Assembly: GCA_016709225.1 (NCBI GenBank)
Contig: JADJEE010000012.1
Location: 496,001-560,000, forward strand
Length of the DNA: 64,000 nucleotides
Direction: 5' to 3'
Source of the DNA: Deltaproteobacteria bacterium
Lineage (GTDB): Bacteria; Myxococcota_A; Polyangia; Nannocystales; Nannocystaceae
Below the pieces are notes generated by a model. It was not told the DNA's origin and searched no databases. It saw only the letters and a program-made list of their open reading frames with translations. Below, one piece after another: positions 1 to 8,023 of this stretch. The stretch's first letter is position 1; each line of letters begins with the position of its first letter. Both the position numbers and the translations under genes were made by a program.

Positions 1-251
1 CCGATGCCGTGATGGAGCGCGCGGCGTCGCTGTGCGCCACGCTCGGGACCGACGGCCTGCGCGGCGAGCTCACGCTGATCCGTGCCGCTCGAGCCGCCGC
101 CAGCCTCGACGGCGCCACCGAGACCACCGAACTGCACCTCCAGCAGGTTGCCGCGCTCGCACTTCGCCACCGCCTGCGACGCGACCCGCTCGACGAGGTC
201 GGCTCGACCGCACGCATCGATCGCGCCCTCGAAGAGGTGTTCCGCTCGTGA
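1..251 (+). CDS. bchI: Magnesium chelatase ATPase subunit I, C-terminal end (partial)
   Basis: The reading frame is open from the window edge and ends at TGA 249-251. The visible 83 residues match the C-terminal helical part of BchI, with the characteristic GLRGELTLIRAARAAASL and LALRHRLRRDPLDE stretches. BchI is the AAA+ motor that, with BchD, drives ATP-dependent Mg2+ insertion into protoporphyrin IX by BchH. The Walker motifs lie outside the window. The stop codon overlaps the GTG start of bchD (GTGA), which implies translational coupling of the two partner subunits. The identity is firm because of the family-specific tail and because bchD follows. Confidence 0.9.
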   Translation, partial: DAVMERAASLCATLGTDGLRGELTLIRAARAAASLDGATETTELHLQQVAALALRHRLRRDPLDEVGSTARIDRALEEVFRS

Positions 252-2086
252 GCGCCATCCTCCCCCATGCCGCCGTTGCGGCGCCGCAGGCCCGACCGTG
301 GACCGACGTCATCGTCGCCGCGCGCATGCTCGCGGTCGACCCGTTCGGGCTGGGCGGCATGCACCTGCGCGCCCGCTCCGGTCCGCCGCGTGATCGCGTG
401 TGCGCGTGGATCCGCGGCCTGCTGCCGGCGTCGACCCCATGCACGCGGGTGCCGCTCCACGTCACCGATGATCGTCTGCTGGGTGGCATCGCGCTCGCGG
501 CCACGCTGCACAGCGGCGCGGTGGTGTGGGATCCGGGACTGCTTGCCGCCGCCCATGGCGGCCTCGTGCTGCTGCCGATGGCCGAGCGCGTGGAGACGCG
601 GATCAGCGCGACGCTCTGCGCGGTGCTCGACCGCGGCAAGCTCGCCATCGAGCGCGACGGAGTGACCGCAGTCGTCCCCTGCTCGCTCTCGCTGGTCGTG
701 CTCGATGAGGGCATCGACGACGAACAGGTCGCGGCCTCACTGCTCGACCGGCTGGCGTTCGGCTTCGATCTGGACGCGTTCGACCCGCGCGAGCTGCCCG
801 ACGACATCGCGCACGTCGATGCGTTGACCGAGGTCCGCGCCCGCCTGGCCACCGTCACGATGGCCCCCGAGGCGATCGATGCCCTGTGCCGTGCCGCGCT
901 GACGCTGGGCATCGCTTCGATTCGTGCGGTGCTCCTGGCCGCGCGCGCCGCTCGGGTACACGCCGCGCTCGCGGGGCGTGTCGCGGTGGAGACCGAAGAT
1001 CTCGACGTCGCCGCACGACTCGTGCTCGGTCGCCGGGCCACCTGCTGGGAAGCTCCGGGCGAGGCCGCGGCGCCCACCGCCGACGACGACAGCGACGCCA
1101 CGCCGGCGCCCGAGACTGCCACGCCGCCGCAGCCATCCGCGAGCGACGACGACGATGCCCGCGACGAGGATGCGAACAACCCCGCTTCGCTCGAGGACAT
1201 CGTGTTGGCAGCCGCCAGGTGCGGCGTACCCGATGGGTTGTTGGAGACGCTGCGTACGCACCGAACGCGCGGCGCGACGCCGCCCGGCGCCGGTCGAGCC
1301 GGCAGCACGCGCCTCTCGATCCAGGGCGGACGACCCGCGGGCAGTCGTGCCGCCCAGCTGCGACAGGGGGCACGCATCGCCGTGCTCGACACCCTGCGGG
1401 CCGCGGCGCCGTGGCAGCGACTGCGCGGAGCGTTCACGCTCGCCGAGTGCGGGTCGGTGCGACGGGTGGAGGTCCGCCGCGAGGATTTCCGCATCAAGCA
1501 ATTCCGTCAGCGCACCGAGACCTGCGTGATCTTTGCCGTCGACGCGTCGGGCTCGGCGGCGATGCAGCGCCTCGCCGAGGCCAAGGGTGCGGTGGAGCAG
1601 CTGCTCGGTGATTGCTATGTGCGCCGCGATCACGTCGCGCTGATCGCGTTTCGCGGCACCTTGGCCGACGTCGTGCTGCCGCCCACGCGATCGCTCGCGC
1701 GGGTCCGTCGTCGACTTGCGGATCTCGCCGGCGGCGGCACCACGCCGTTGGCCGCGGGCATCGATGCCGCGACCGCACTCGCCACCGACGCGCGCAAGCG
1801 CGGGCGCGCGCCGTTGGTCGTGATGATGACCGACGGGCGCGGCAACGTCGCACGCGATGGTCGCACCGGGGTCGCCGCCACCGACGACGCGCTCGCTTGC
1901 TCGCGACAGCTGCGGCTGGCGGGCGTGCCCGCGCTCGTGCTCGACACCTCACCCCGCGCGACCCCACGGGTGCGTGCACTCGCGACCGAGATGAACGCAC
2001 GGTACCTCGCGCTGCCCTATCTCGACTCGGCCGGGGTCTCCCGCGAGATCCGATCGCTCGCCCACGAGTCGATGCCATGTCGGTAG
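248..2086 (+). CDS. bchD: Magnesium chelatase subunit D
   Basis: BchD (612 aa) is the platform subunit of Mg-chelatase, the first committed step of bacteriochlorophyll synthesis. The N-terminal third is a degenerate AAA+ module. A Pro/Asp-rich acidic linker lies around residues 275-315. The C-terminal third is a von Willebrand A (integrin I) domain with the MIDAS motif DASGS near residue 435. I chose the GTG at 248, which overlaps the bchI stop; the longer upstream reading is only read-through in the bchI region. The 3' end overlaps the bchO start by 10 nt. Order bchI-bchD-bchO is the classic arrangement of purple-bacterial photosynthesis clusters. Confidence 0.93.
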   Translation: MSAILPHAAVAAPQARPWTDVIVAARMLAVDPFGLGGMHLRARSGPPRDRVCAWIRGLLPASTPCTRVPLHVTDDRLLGGIALAATLHSGAVVWDPGLLAAAHGGLVLLPMAERVETRISATLCAVLDRGKLAIERDGVTAVVPCSLSLVVLDEGIDDEQVAASLLDRLAFGFDLDAFDPRELPDDIAHVDALTEVRARLATVTMAPEAIDALCRAALTLGIASIRAVLLAARAARVHAALAGRVAVETEDLDVAARLVLGRRATCWEAPGEAAAPTADDDSDATPAPETATPPQPSASDDDDARDEDANNPASLEDIVLAAARCGVPDGLLETLRTHRTRGATPPGAGRAGSTRLSIQGGRPAGSRAAQLRQGARIAVLDTLRAAAPWQRLRGAFTLAECGSVRRVEVRREDFRIKQFRQRTETCVIFAVDASGSAAMQRLAEAKGAVEQLLGDCYVRRDHVALIAFRGTLADVVLPPTRSLARVRRRLADLAGGGTTPLAAGIDAATALATDARKRGRAPLVVMMTDGRGNVARDGRTGVAATDDALACSRQLRLAGVPALVLDTSPRATPRVRALATEMNARYLALPYLDSAGVSREIRSLAHESMPCR

Positions 2087-2985
2087 CCGCCGCCCAACTC
2101 CCCGCGGGCAACGCGGTCGCGCGCGGCCCACGAGCGTGCGCGACGATCGGCGATCGGCCCCACAGCCGCACCGTCGAAGTCGCGGCGAATCGGTGGCACC
2201 TGCTCGAGATGGGCCAGGGTCCGGTGGCGTTGCTGCTGCACGGCGCGGGTGCATCGAGCCACTCGTGCGTACCGCTGATGCAGCGACTGGCGCCCGCCTT
2301 CACGGTGCTCGCACCCGACCTCCCGGGGCACGCGCGCTCGTCCTTCGCGCCGTCGTTCGACCCGACGTTGCCCAACGTGGTCGCGGCCATGCGCGAGCTC
2401 GTCAGGGCGCTCGGGCTGCAGCCGCAGCTGCTGATCGGTCACTCGGCGGGCGCAGCGATCGCGACCCGCCTCGCGCTCGATGGCGTGGTCTCGCCGTCGC
2501 TCCTCGTCGGCCTCGCACCTGCGCTGGTGCCCTTTCGTGGGCTCGCCGCCGCGGTGCTACCGCCCGCTGCCGCGCTGCTCAGCGGCTCGCGGGCCTCGGC
2601 ACTTCTTGCTGCTTGCTTCGCGACCTCGCAACGCATCGATCGGGTCCTGCGCGGCACCGGTTCGGTGCTCGACCCGGCCGGTGTCGAGTCGTACCGCGAG
2701 CTGGTCGCTCGCCCCGAGCACGTCGCCGGCGTGCTGTCGATGATGTCGCGTTGGAGCATCGACGAGCTCTACGACGACTTGTCGACCCTCGCGATCCCAT
2801 GCCTGCTGGTCGCCGGGCGCAACGATCTCGCGGTGCCGCTGTCGCAGGTGCGCGAGGCCGCCGCGCGCCTCCGACACGCGAGGGTCGCGGTGGTGGACGA
2901 CGTTGGCCACCTGCTCCACGAGGAGCAACCCGACCGCATTTCTGCACTGATCCTCGAACACCTCGATCGGCCCCTCGACCCATGA
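2077..2985 (+). CDS. bchO: Alpha/beta hydrolase BchO, Mg-chelatase associated
   Basis: BchO (302 aa) is an alpha/beta-hydrolase regularly encoded beside bchID; its exact role in Mg-porphyrin synthesis is not established. The sequence shows the oxyanion-side motif LLHGAGAS at about residues 54-60 and the nucleophile elbow GHSAG at 121-125, with S123 as the likely catalytic serine. The candidate acid and histidine lie in the C-terminal segments VAGRNDLAVP and VGHLLHEE. The ATG at 2077 lies inside the bchD end, so the genes are coupled. pufL starts only 37 nt after its stop, so bchO joins the pigment genes directly to the reaction-centre genes. Confidence 0.9.
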   Translation: MSVAAAQLPAGNAVARGPRACATIGDRPHSRTVEVAANRWHLLEMGQGPVALLLHGAGASSHSCVPLMQRLAPAFTVLAPDLPGHARSSFAPSFDPTLPNVVAAMRELVRALGLQPQLLIGHSAGAAIATRLALDGVVSPSLLVGLAPALVPFRGLAAAVLPPAAALLSGSRASALLAACFATSQRIDRVLRGTGSVLDPAGVESYRELVARPEHVAGVLSMMSRWSIDELYDDLSTLAIPCLLVAGRNDLAVPLSQVREAAARLRHARVAVVDDVGHLLHEEQPDRISALILEHLDRPLDP

Positions 2986-3022
2986 CGACGCGAAGCCCAA
3001 TCAAGCAACTGGAGACGACCCG

Positions 3023-3847
3023 ATGGCACTGCTGAGCTTCGAACGACGATACCGCGTGCGCGGAGGCACCCTCGTCGGGGGTGATCTCTTCGACTTCTGG
3101 TTCGGCCCCTTCTATGTGGGCTTCTTCGGCGTGACGACCATCTTCTTCGCGGTGGTCGGCACCGCGCTGATCCTGTGGGGCGCCGCGATGGGCAGCACGT
3201 GGAATCCGTGGCTGATCAACATCGCGCCGCCGCCCATCGAGTACGGCCTCGGCATCGCGCCCCTGCGCGAGGGGGGCATCTGGCAGCTGGTGACGGTGTG
3301 CGCCCTCGGGGCGTTCCTCTCGTGGGCACTACGGCAGGCCGAGATCGCCCGCAAGCTCGGGATGGGCTACCACATCGCCTTCGCCTATGGGGTCGCGGTA
3401 TTCGCCTACTTCACGCTCGTGGTGATCCGCCCGGTCATGCTCGGGGCCTGGGGCCATGCATTTCCGTACGGGATCTTCAGCCACCTCGATTGGGTGTCGA
3501 ACGTCGGGTACCAATACCTGCACTTCCACTACAACCCGGCGCACATGATTGCGGTGTCGTTCTTCTTCACCACGACGCTTGCGTTGGCGCTGCACGGTGG
3601 CCTCATCCTCTCGGCGACCAACCCCCAGAAGGGTGAAACCGTGAAGGGTGCGGAGTACGAGGATACGTTCTTCCGCGATCACATCGGCTACTCGATCGGC
3701 GCGCTGGGCATCCACCGCCTCGGCCTGCTGCTCGCGCTCAGCGCGGGATTCTTCAGCGCGATCTGCATCATCCTCAGCGGCCCCTACTGGACCAAGGGCT
3801 GGCCCGAATGGTGGAGCTGGTGGCTCAACCTCCCGATCTGGTCCTAG
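3023..3847 (+). CDS. pufL: Photosynthetic reaction centre L subunit
   Basis: PufL (274 aa, normal length) is the L chain of the type-II reaction centre in the cytoplasmic membrane. It binds bacteriochlorophylls, bacteriopheophytin, quinone and the non-haem iron together with PufM. With numbering one higher than Rhodobacter sphaeroides, the key residues are present: H174 (special pair, in NPAHM), H191 and H231 (iron ligands, LHGG and GIHRLG), and E213 and S224 of the QB proton path (YEDTFFRD, GYSIG). Five membrane helices are evident. GGAG lies 8 nt before the ATG. No LH1 pufBA genes precede it, unlike most purple-bacterial puf operons. Confidence 0.97.
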   Translation: MALLSFERRYRVRGGTLVGGDLFDFWFGPFYVGFFGVTTIFFAVVGTALILWGAAMGSTWNPWLINIAPPPIEYGLGIAPLREGGIWQLVTVCALGAFLSWALRQAEIARKLGMGYHIAFAYGVAVFAYFTLVVIRPVMLGAWGHAFPYGIFSHLDWVSNVGYQYLHFHYNPAHMIAVSFFFTTTLALALHGGLILSATNPQKGETVKGAEYEDTFFRDHIGYSIGALGIHRLGLLLALSAGFFSAICIILSGPYWTKGWPEWWSWWLNLPIWS

Positions 3848-3860
3848 TCCGGAGATTCCC

Positions 3861-5312
3861 ATGCAGCACACGAACATCTTCACCCGGATACAAGTCGCGG
3901 CGCCCCCCAACCCGTCGATGCCGATTCCGAACGCCGCGAGCCGCAGCCGCGGCGCGCGGTTGTCCCGCCTCATCGGGTGGTTCGGCAACGCGCAGTTGGG
4001 ACCCATCTACCTCGGGTACACCGGCCTCGCGTCCGCCGTCTGCTTCCTCATCGCGTTCGAAATCATCGGGCTCAACATGCTCGCCTCGGTGGACTGGAGC
4101 CCGACGGAGTTCGTGCGCCAGCTGCCGTGGCTCGCGCTCGAGCCCCCACCGCCCTCGGGCGGCCTGTCCATCCCCGCACTGAACCAGGGCGGGTGGTGGC
4201 TGATGGCTGGCTTCTTCCTGACGCTGTCCATCCTGCTGTGGTGGCGCCGGACCTTCCAGCGCGCCAAGGCGCTGGGAATGGGGACGCACGTCGCTTGGGG
4301 CTTTGCCTCTGCAATCTGGCTGTACCTCGTGCTCGGCTTCATTCGGCCGATCCTGATGGGCAGCTGGGGCGAGGCGGTGCCGTTCGGCATCTTCCCGCAC
4401 CTCGATTGGACGGCGGCGTTCTCGTTGCGCTACGGCAACCTGTTCTACAACCCGTTCCACTGCCTCTCGATCGTCTTCCTGTACGGCTCGACGCTCCTGT
4501 TCGCCATGCACGGCGCGACCGTGCTCGCGGTGAGCCACCTCGGTGGCGAACGCGAGGTGAGCCAGGTCGTGGATCGCGGCACCGCGGCCGAGCGCAGCGC
4601 GCTGTTCTGGCGCTGGACCATGGGCTTCAACGCGACGTTCGAATCGATCCATCGCTGGGCGTGGTGGTTCGCGGTCCTGTGTCCGCTGACGGGTGGCATC
4701 GGTATCCTGCTGAGCGGTACCGCGGTCGACAACTGGTATCAGTGGGCGCAGAAGCACGACTTTGCGCCGTCGTACCCTGCGGTCTACGAGAATGCGCAGG
4801 ACCCTGCGCTCTCGGACGTGCCGACCGTACGGGCACCGGATCCGGCCGCGACCGTCGCACCGGCACCGGTGGCACCGCCGGTCGTCGCACCGACGCCGGA
4901 GCCGACCCCGACCACCGAGGTCGTGGATCCCACGGCAGCCGGCGGCGTGCCGGTGACCCCCGAGGGACCTGACACGATCGCCGATGCCGACGCGAAGGCC
5001 GATGCCGACGCGAAGGCCGATGCCGACGCGAAGGCCGACGCCGACGCGAAAGCCGATGCCGACGCGAAGGCCGACGCCGACGCGAAGGACACGAAGGCCG
5101 ACGCGAAGGACACGAAGGCCGACGCGAAGGACACGAAGGCCGACGCGAAGGACACCAAGGCCGACGCGAAGGACACCAAGGCCGACGCGAAGGACACCAA
5201 GGCCGACGCGAAGGACACGAAGGCCGACGCGAAGGACGATACACCCGCGGAGCCGACGCCGAGCGAAGGCAAGGCCGACACCACCGTGGACGCCAAGGAG
5301 GGACAGCCATGA
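3861..5312 (+). CDS. pufM: Photosynthetic reaction centre M subunit with long repetitive C-terminal extension
   Basis: Residues 1 to about 310 form a normal PufM with conserved ligands, numbering two lower than R. sphaeroides: H200 (special pair), and H217, E232 and H264 (iron). The protein is 483 aa, whereas the family is usually about 305-330. The extra part begins near residue 312 with a Pro/Ala/Val/Thr-rich linker, then six ADADAK units and seven DTKADAK units, then a short Pro/Glu/Lys tail. M-chain C termini face the periplasm in known reaction centres, so the tail should lie on the cytochrome side (inference). GGAG is 6 nt before the ATG; the stop overlaps the pufC start as ATGA, so the tail is in frame and coupled to pufC. 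Confidence 0.95.
   Translation: MQHTNIFTRIQVAAPPNPSMPIPNAASRSRGARLSRLIGWFGNAQLGPIYLGYTGLASAVCFLIAFEIIGLNMLASVDWSPTEFVRQLPWLALEPPPPSGGLSIPALNQGGWWLMAGFFLTLSILLWWRRTFQRAKALGMGTHVAWGFASAIWLYLVLGFIRPILMGSWGEAVPFGIFPHLDWTAAFSLRYGNLFYNPFHCLSIVFLYGSTLLFAMHGATVLAVSHLGGEREVSQVVDRGTAAERSALFWRWTMGFNATFESIHRWAWWFAVLCPLTGGIGILLSGTAVDNWYQWAQKHDFAPSYPAVYENAQDPALSDVPTVRAPDPAATVAPAPVAPPVVAPTPEPTPTTEVVDPTAAGGVPVTPEGPDTIADADAKADADAKADADAKADADAKADADAKADADAKDTKADAKDTKADAKDTKADAKDTKADAKDTKADAKDTKADAKDTKADAKDDTPAEPTPSEGKADTTVDAKEGQP
4980..5087 (+). repeat. 18-bp tandem repeat inside pufM (6 copies)
   Basis: Six consecutive copies of an 18-bp unit close to GCCGATGCCGACGCGAAG encode ADADAK. Copies differ only at scattered third positions (GAT/GAC, AAG/AAA), so the coding frame has been maintained while the array expanded. 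Confidence 0.95.
5088..5234 (+). repeat. 21-bp tandem repeat inside pufM (7 copies)
   Basis: Seven consecutive 21-bp units encode DTKADAK. They abut the 18-bp array directly. Copies differ mainly at one position (ACG versus ACC for Thr). The block of ACC-type copies in the middle suggests recent duplication of neighbouring units. Confidence 0.95.
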
Positions 5313-6358
5313 GTGGTCTCAAGCAGACAATCCTGGGGATGGTTGGATTCTTCATCCTCCTGATGGTGGTGTTCTGGTTCGAGCCCACGCGAACCACCCA
5401 GATCGGCTACGACGGCGTCGCGATGCAGGTCACCGATTCGGTGGAGCGCATCGCAGACCGGACCGCCGGCAACACCGTGCCGCCGGCGCTCCCGCTGACG
5501 AAGTCGGGCGATCTGGCGGTCGACGCCTACAAGAACGTGCAGGTGCTCGGCCACCTGAGCACCGGCGAGTTCGTCGGCATGATGAACTCGATCACCGCGT
5601 GGGTTTCGCCCGAGCAGGGCTGCGCGTACTGCCACGTGGACGGCGACCTCGCCTCGGACGCGCTCTACACCAAGGTGGTGTCGCGCCGGATGCTGCAGAT
5701 GACCATGCACATCAACGAGGACCTGCAGAGCCACGTCAAGCAGACCGGCGTCACCTGCTGGACCTGCCACCGGGGCCAACCGGTGCCGCGCTACATCTGG
5801 CACGAGCAACCCCAGGAAGAGCTCCTGACGGCGTCGCTGGGCTACGACGCGCAGCAGAACCGCTTCAACGCCGACAACGCGACCGCCCTGCCGCGCACGG
5901 TGTTCGAGGAGTTCTTGCTCGGCGACACCAACATCCGCGTGCAGACGGACCAGGCGTTGCCCGGAGAGAACCACTCGTCGATCAAGCAGACTGAGTGGAC
6001 CTACTCGCTGATGATGCACTTCTCGCGCTCGCTGGGCGTGAACTGCACGTACTGCCACAACTCGCGCGCGTGGGAGAACTGGGACGAGAGCCCGGCCGCG
6101 CGCTCGACGGCGTGGCACGGCATCCGCATGGTTCGGCACCTCAACAACGAGTGGCTCGGGCCGTTGGCGTCGGTGTTCCCACCGAACCGACTCGGCCCCA
6201 ACGGTGATGGGCCCAAGCTCAACTGTGCGACCTGCCATCAAGGCGCGTTCAAGCCGCTGCTGGGCCAGAGCATGCTGCCGGACTTCCCACCGCTCGCACG
6301 CGCCATGCCGCAGCCACAGCGGACCGCGCCCGCGGCAGGTGCAGCCGGCGCGCCCTGA
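5309..6358 (+). CDS. pufC: Reaction-centre tetraheme cytochrome c subunit
   Basis: PufC (349 aa) reduces the photo-oxidised special pair. Four CXXCH haem sites are visible at residues 105-109 (CAYCH), 150-154 (CWTCH), 246-250 (CTYCH) and 306-310 (CATCH), in the two-plus-two arrangement of the family, with methionine candidates for axial ligands in the preceding helices (for example MLQMTMH and SLMMH). The N terminus is a hydrophobic segment, residues 8-24, with no lipobox cysteine, so it is likely held by an uncleaved membrane helix rather than a diacylglycerol anchor. GGAGG lies 7 nt before the ATG, within the end of pufM. It is the last gene of this + strand block. Confidence 0.96.
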   Translation: MSGLKQTILGMVGFFILLMVVFWFEPTRTTQIGYDGVAMQVTDSVERIADRTAGNTVPPALPLTKSGDLAVDAYKNVQVLGHLSTGEFVGMMNSITAWVSPEQGCAYCHVDGDLASDALYTKVVSRRMLQMTMHINEDLQSHVKQTGVTCWTCHRGQPVPRYIWHEQPQEELLTASLGYDAQQNRFNADNATALPRTVFEEFLLGDTNIRVQTDQALPGENHSSIKQTEWTYSLMMHFSRSLGVNCTYCHNSRAWENWDESPAARSTAWHGIRMVRHLNNEWLGPLASVFPPNRLGPNGDGPKLNCATCHQGAFKPLLGQSMLPDFPPLARAMPQPQRTAPAAGAAGAP

Positions 6359-6506
6359 CGCGATCGCATCGACCGGGATCAGGCGCCCGAGCGACGCGTG
6401 GGTCGAGCACCCGCGCATCGCCCGGGCGCACGCACATGCGCGAGCGAACGCGCTGCGCGGGGCCGCTCTCTGGCCGCACCGCGCGGGCGTGGACGAGCCT
6501 CGTCGC

Positions 6507-6788
6507 TCACCGCGAAGCAGCGACGCGGCGCGACAGGTCGAAGAGGTGGGCGGGCAGCGAGGCGGTGGTCAGCGCGACGACCCACAGCGGATCGCCGCCC
6601 GCGAGCGCCACCCGCAGCGCCGCAAGCAGCAGCGCACCGGCGAGCAGCTGACCGCCGACGTCGAGCACGCGCAGGCGGGACCCCGCGCGACGTGCTCGCA
6701 CCACACCCGCGACGATCGCGAACTCGGCGACGATTGCGACCAGCGCAACGTCGACGAAGCGACCTTCGTCGAGCAGGAACTCGAGCAT
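6507..6788 (-). CDS. Small three-helix membrane protein downstream of bchP
   Basis: A 93-aa hydrophobic protein whose ATG (6788) lies 8 nt after the bchP stop, so it is probably co-transcribed. Three likely membrane segments are at about residues 13-31, 43-62 and 68-82. It ends in a basic stretch (LSRRVAASR). The pattern GR-VD near the N terminus, an LLAGALLLAALR segment and a final AHLFDLSRR resembles small unnamed membrane proteins that I recall near bchP in other phototrophs, but I cannot name a function. The longer in-frame upstream reading runs into bchP and is not supported. The 148 nt between its stop and pufC hold nothing I recognise. Confidence 0.7.
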   Translation of the reverse strand: MLEFLLDEGRFVDVALVAIVAEFAIVAGVVRARRAGSRLRVLDVGGQLLAGALLLAALRVALAGGDPLWVVALTTASLPAHLFDLSRRVAASR

Positions 6789-6796
6789 CGCGAGGC

Positions 6797-7987
6797 TCAG
6801 GCGGGCGACGTGAGGCCCAGCAGGTGGGCCATGTCCTTGAAGAAGATGCGCATGTGCGCGCCGGGTCGTGCCCGCACCAACTCTTTGTGCATGTACGCCT
6901 GCCAGGTCAGCATCTGCACGTCGGGATCGCGGCACATGGTCACGAATCGCTCGCGCCGCTTGTCGCTCTTGTACCAAAAGCGCTGCATGATCCCGAGGAT
7001 CCAGAACACGCGACCATGGGCCTTCATGAAGCGCTTGCGCGCCAGCTGCAGTGCCTTCGGGTTGCCGGTCGCGAGGAACTCGTTGCCCGCGAGCGCTGCC
7101 AACTGCCCACCGACCATGGCGTAGTAGATGCCTTCGCCCGAGGCCGGAGCCACGACCCCGGCGGCGTCGCCGGCGAGCACGACGTCACGACCGTTGTCCC
7201 ACCGCTTCAGCGGCTTCATCGGGATCGGTGCGCCCTCGCGACGTACGGTGGCGGCGCCCTGCAGGCCCGCGCGCGCCCTGAGCTCCGCGATCGACCCGCG
7301 GAGCTTGAACCCCGTCGCGGCACTGCCGGAGCCGATGCTGACCGACTTGCCGTGGGGGAAGACCCAGCCGTAGAAGTCGGGTGACGTGGTGCCGTCGTAG
7401 ATCACGTCGCACCGCGAGGCGTCGAAGCCTTCGCTGTTCGAGGGCGGCGCCTCGACCACTTCGTGGTAGGCGAAGACGTACGGGGGCGGGGTCTCGCTGA
7501 CCTCCTGCCGCGCGACCTTCGACAGCGCACCGTCGGCGCCGATGACCATGCGCGCGCGCACGGTGTGGCTGTGGCCGTCGGCGCCGAAGTGCACGACGAC
7601 GCCGGCGTGGTCGTCCTCGCGGGAGATCCGCTCGAAGCTGCCGGTGCACCGCACGGCGCCGTGACGGGTGGCGCGCTGGCGCAGGAACTCGTCGAAAACC
7701 TCGCGATCGACCATGCCCACGAATCCGCCATCGATCGGCATGTCGACCACCCGCCGACTCGGCGAGATCATCCGCGCCGAGTGGATGCGCGCACACAGCA
7801 GGTCGTCCGGGATCGCGAAGTCGGCGATGAGCCGCGGGGGGATGGCGCCGCCGCAAGGCTTGATCCGCCCGGCCTTGTCGAGCAGCAGGACCGAGTGACC
7901 GGCCCGTGCGAGCTCGTCGGCCGCCGTGGCGCCGGCGGGCCCGCCACCGACGACGACGGCATCGAAGGATTCGTTCGTGTTCATCAT
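6797..7987 (-). CDS. bchP: Geranylgeranyl reductase
   Basis: BchP (396 aa) is the FAD enzyme that reduces the geranylgeranyl tail of bacteriochlorophyll to phytyl. The N terminus has a Rossmann dinucleotide motif (VVVGGGPAGATAADELA, about residues 11-27), and a second flavin motif is seen at VLAGDAAGVVAPASGEG in the C-terminal half. The PCGGAIPP signature typical of this family follows the first strand. The ATG at 7987 has GGAG 6 nt upstream. It lies 36 nt downstream of bchG on the same strand, so the two tail-forming enzymes form one operon. Confidence 0.94.
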   Translation of the reverse strand: MMNTNESFDAVVVGGGPAGATAADELARAGHSVLLLDKAGRIKPCGGAIPPRLIADFAIPDDLLCARIHSARMISPSRRVVDMPIDGGFVGMVDREVFDEFLRQRATRHGAVRCTGSFERISREDDHAGVVVHFGADGHSHTVRARMVIGADGALSKVARQEVSETPPPYVFAYHEVVEAPPSNSEGFDASRCDVIYDGTTSPDFYGWVFPHGKSVSIGSGSAATGFKLRGSIAELRARAGLQGAATVRREGAPIPMKPLKRWDNGRDVVLAGDAAGVVAPASGEGIYYAMVGGQLAALAGNEFLATGNPKALQLARKRFMKAHGRVFWILGIMQRFWYKSDKRRERFVTMCRDPDVQMLTWQAYMHKELVRARPGAHMRIFFKDMAHLLGLTSPA

Positions 7988-8023
7988 GGGGATCTCCGAT
8001 TCGTGGTCCGCGGGTGTACCGAT

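Noticed and set aside
4980..5234. Repeat array considered as a CRISPR
   Set aside because: Units are directly adjacent with no unique spacers and keep one coding frame inside pufM.
4784..6418. Long open frame on the minus strand opposite pufM/pufC with a repeated SFASAF/V pattern
   Set aside because: It mirrors the pufM tandem repeats and GC-rich third positions; the + strand has clear PufM and PufC with conserved ligands and haem motifs.
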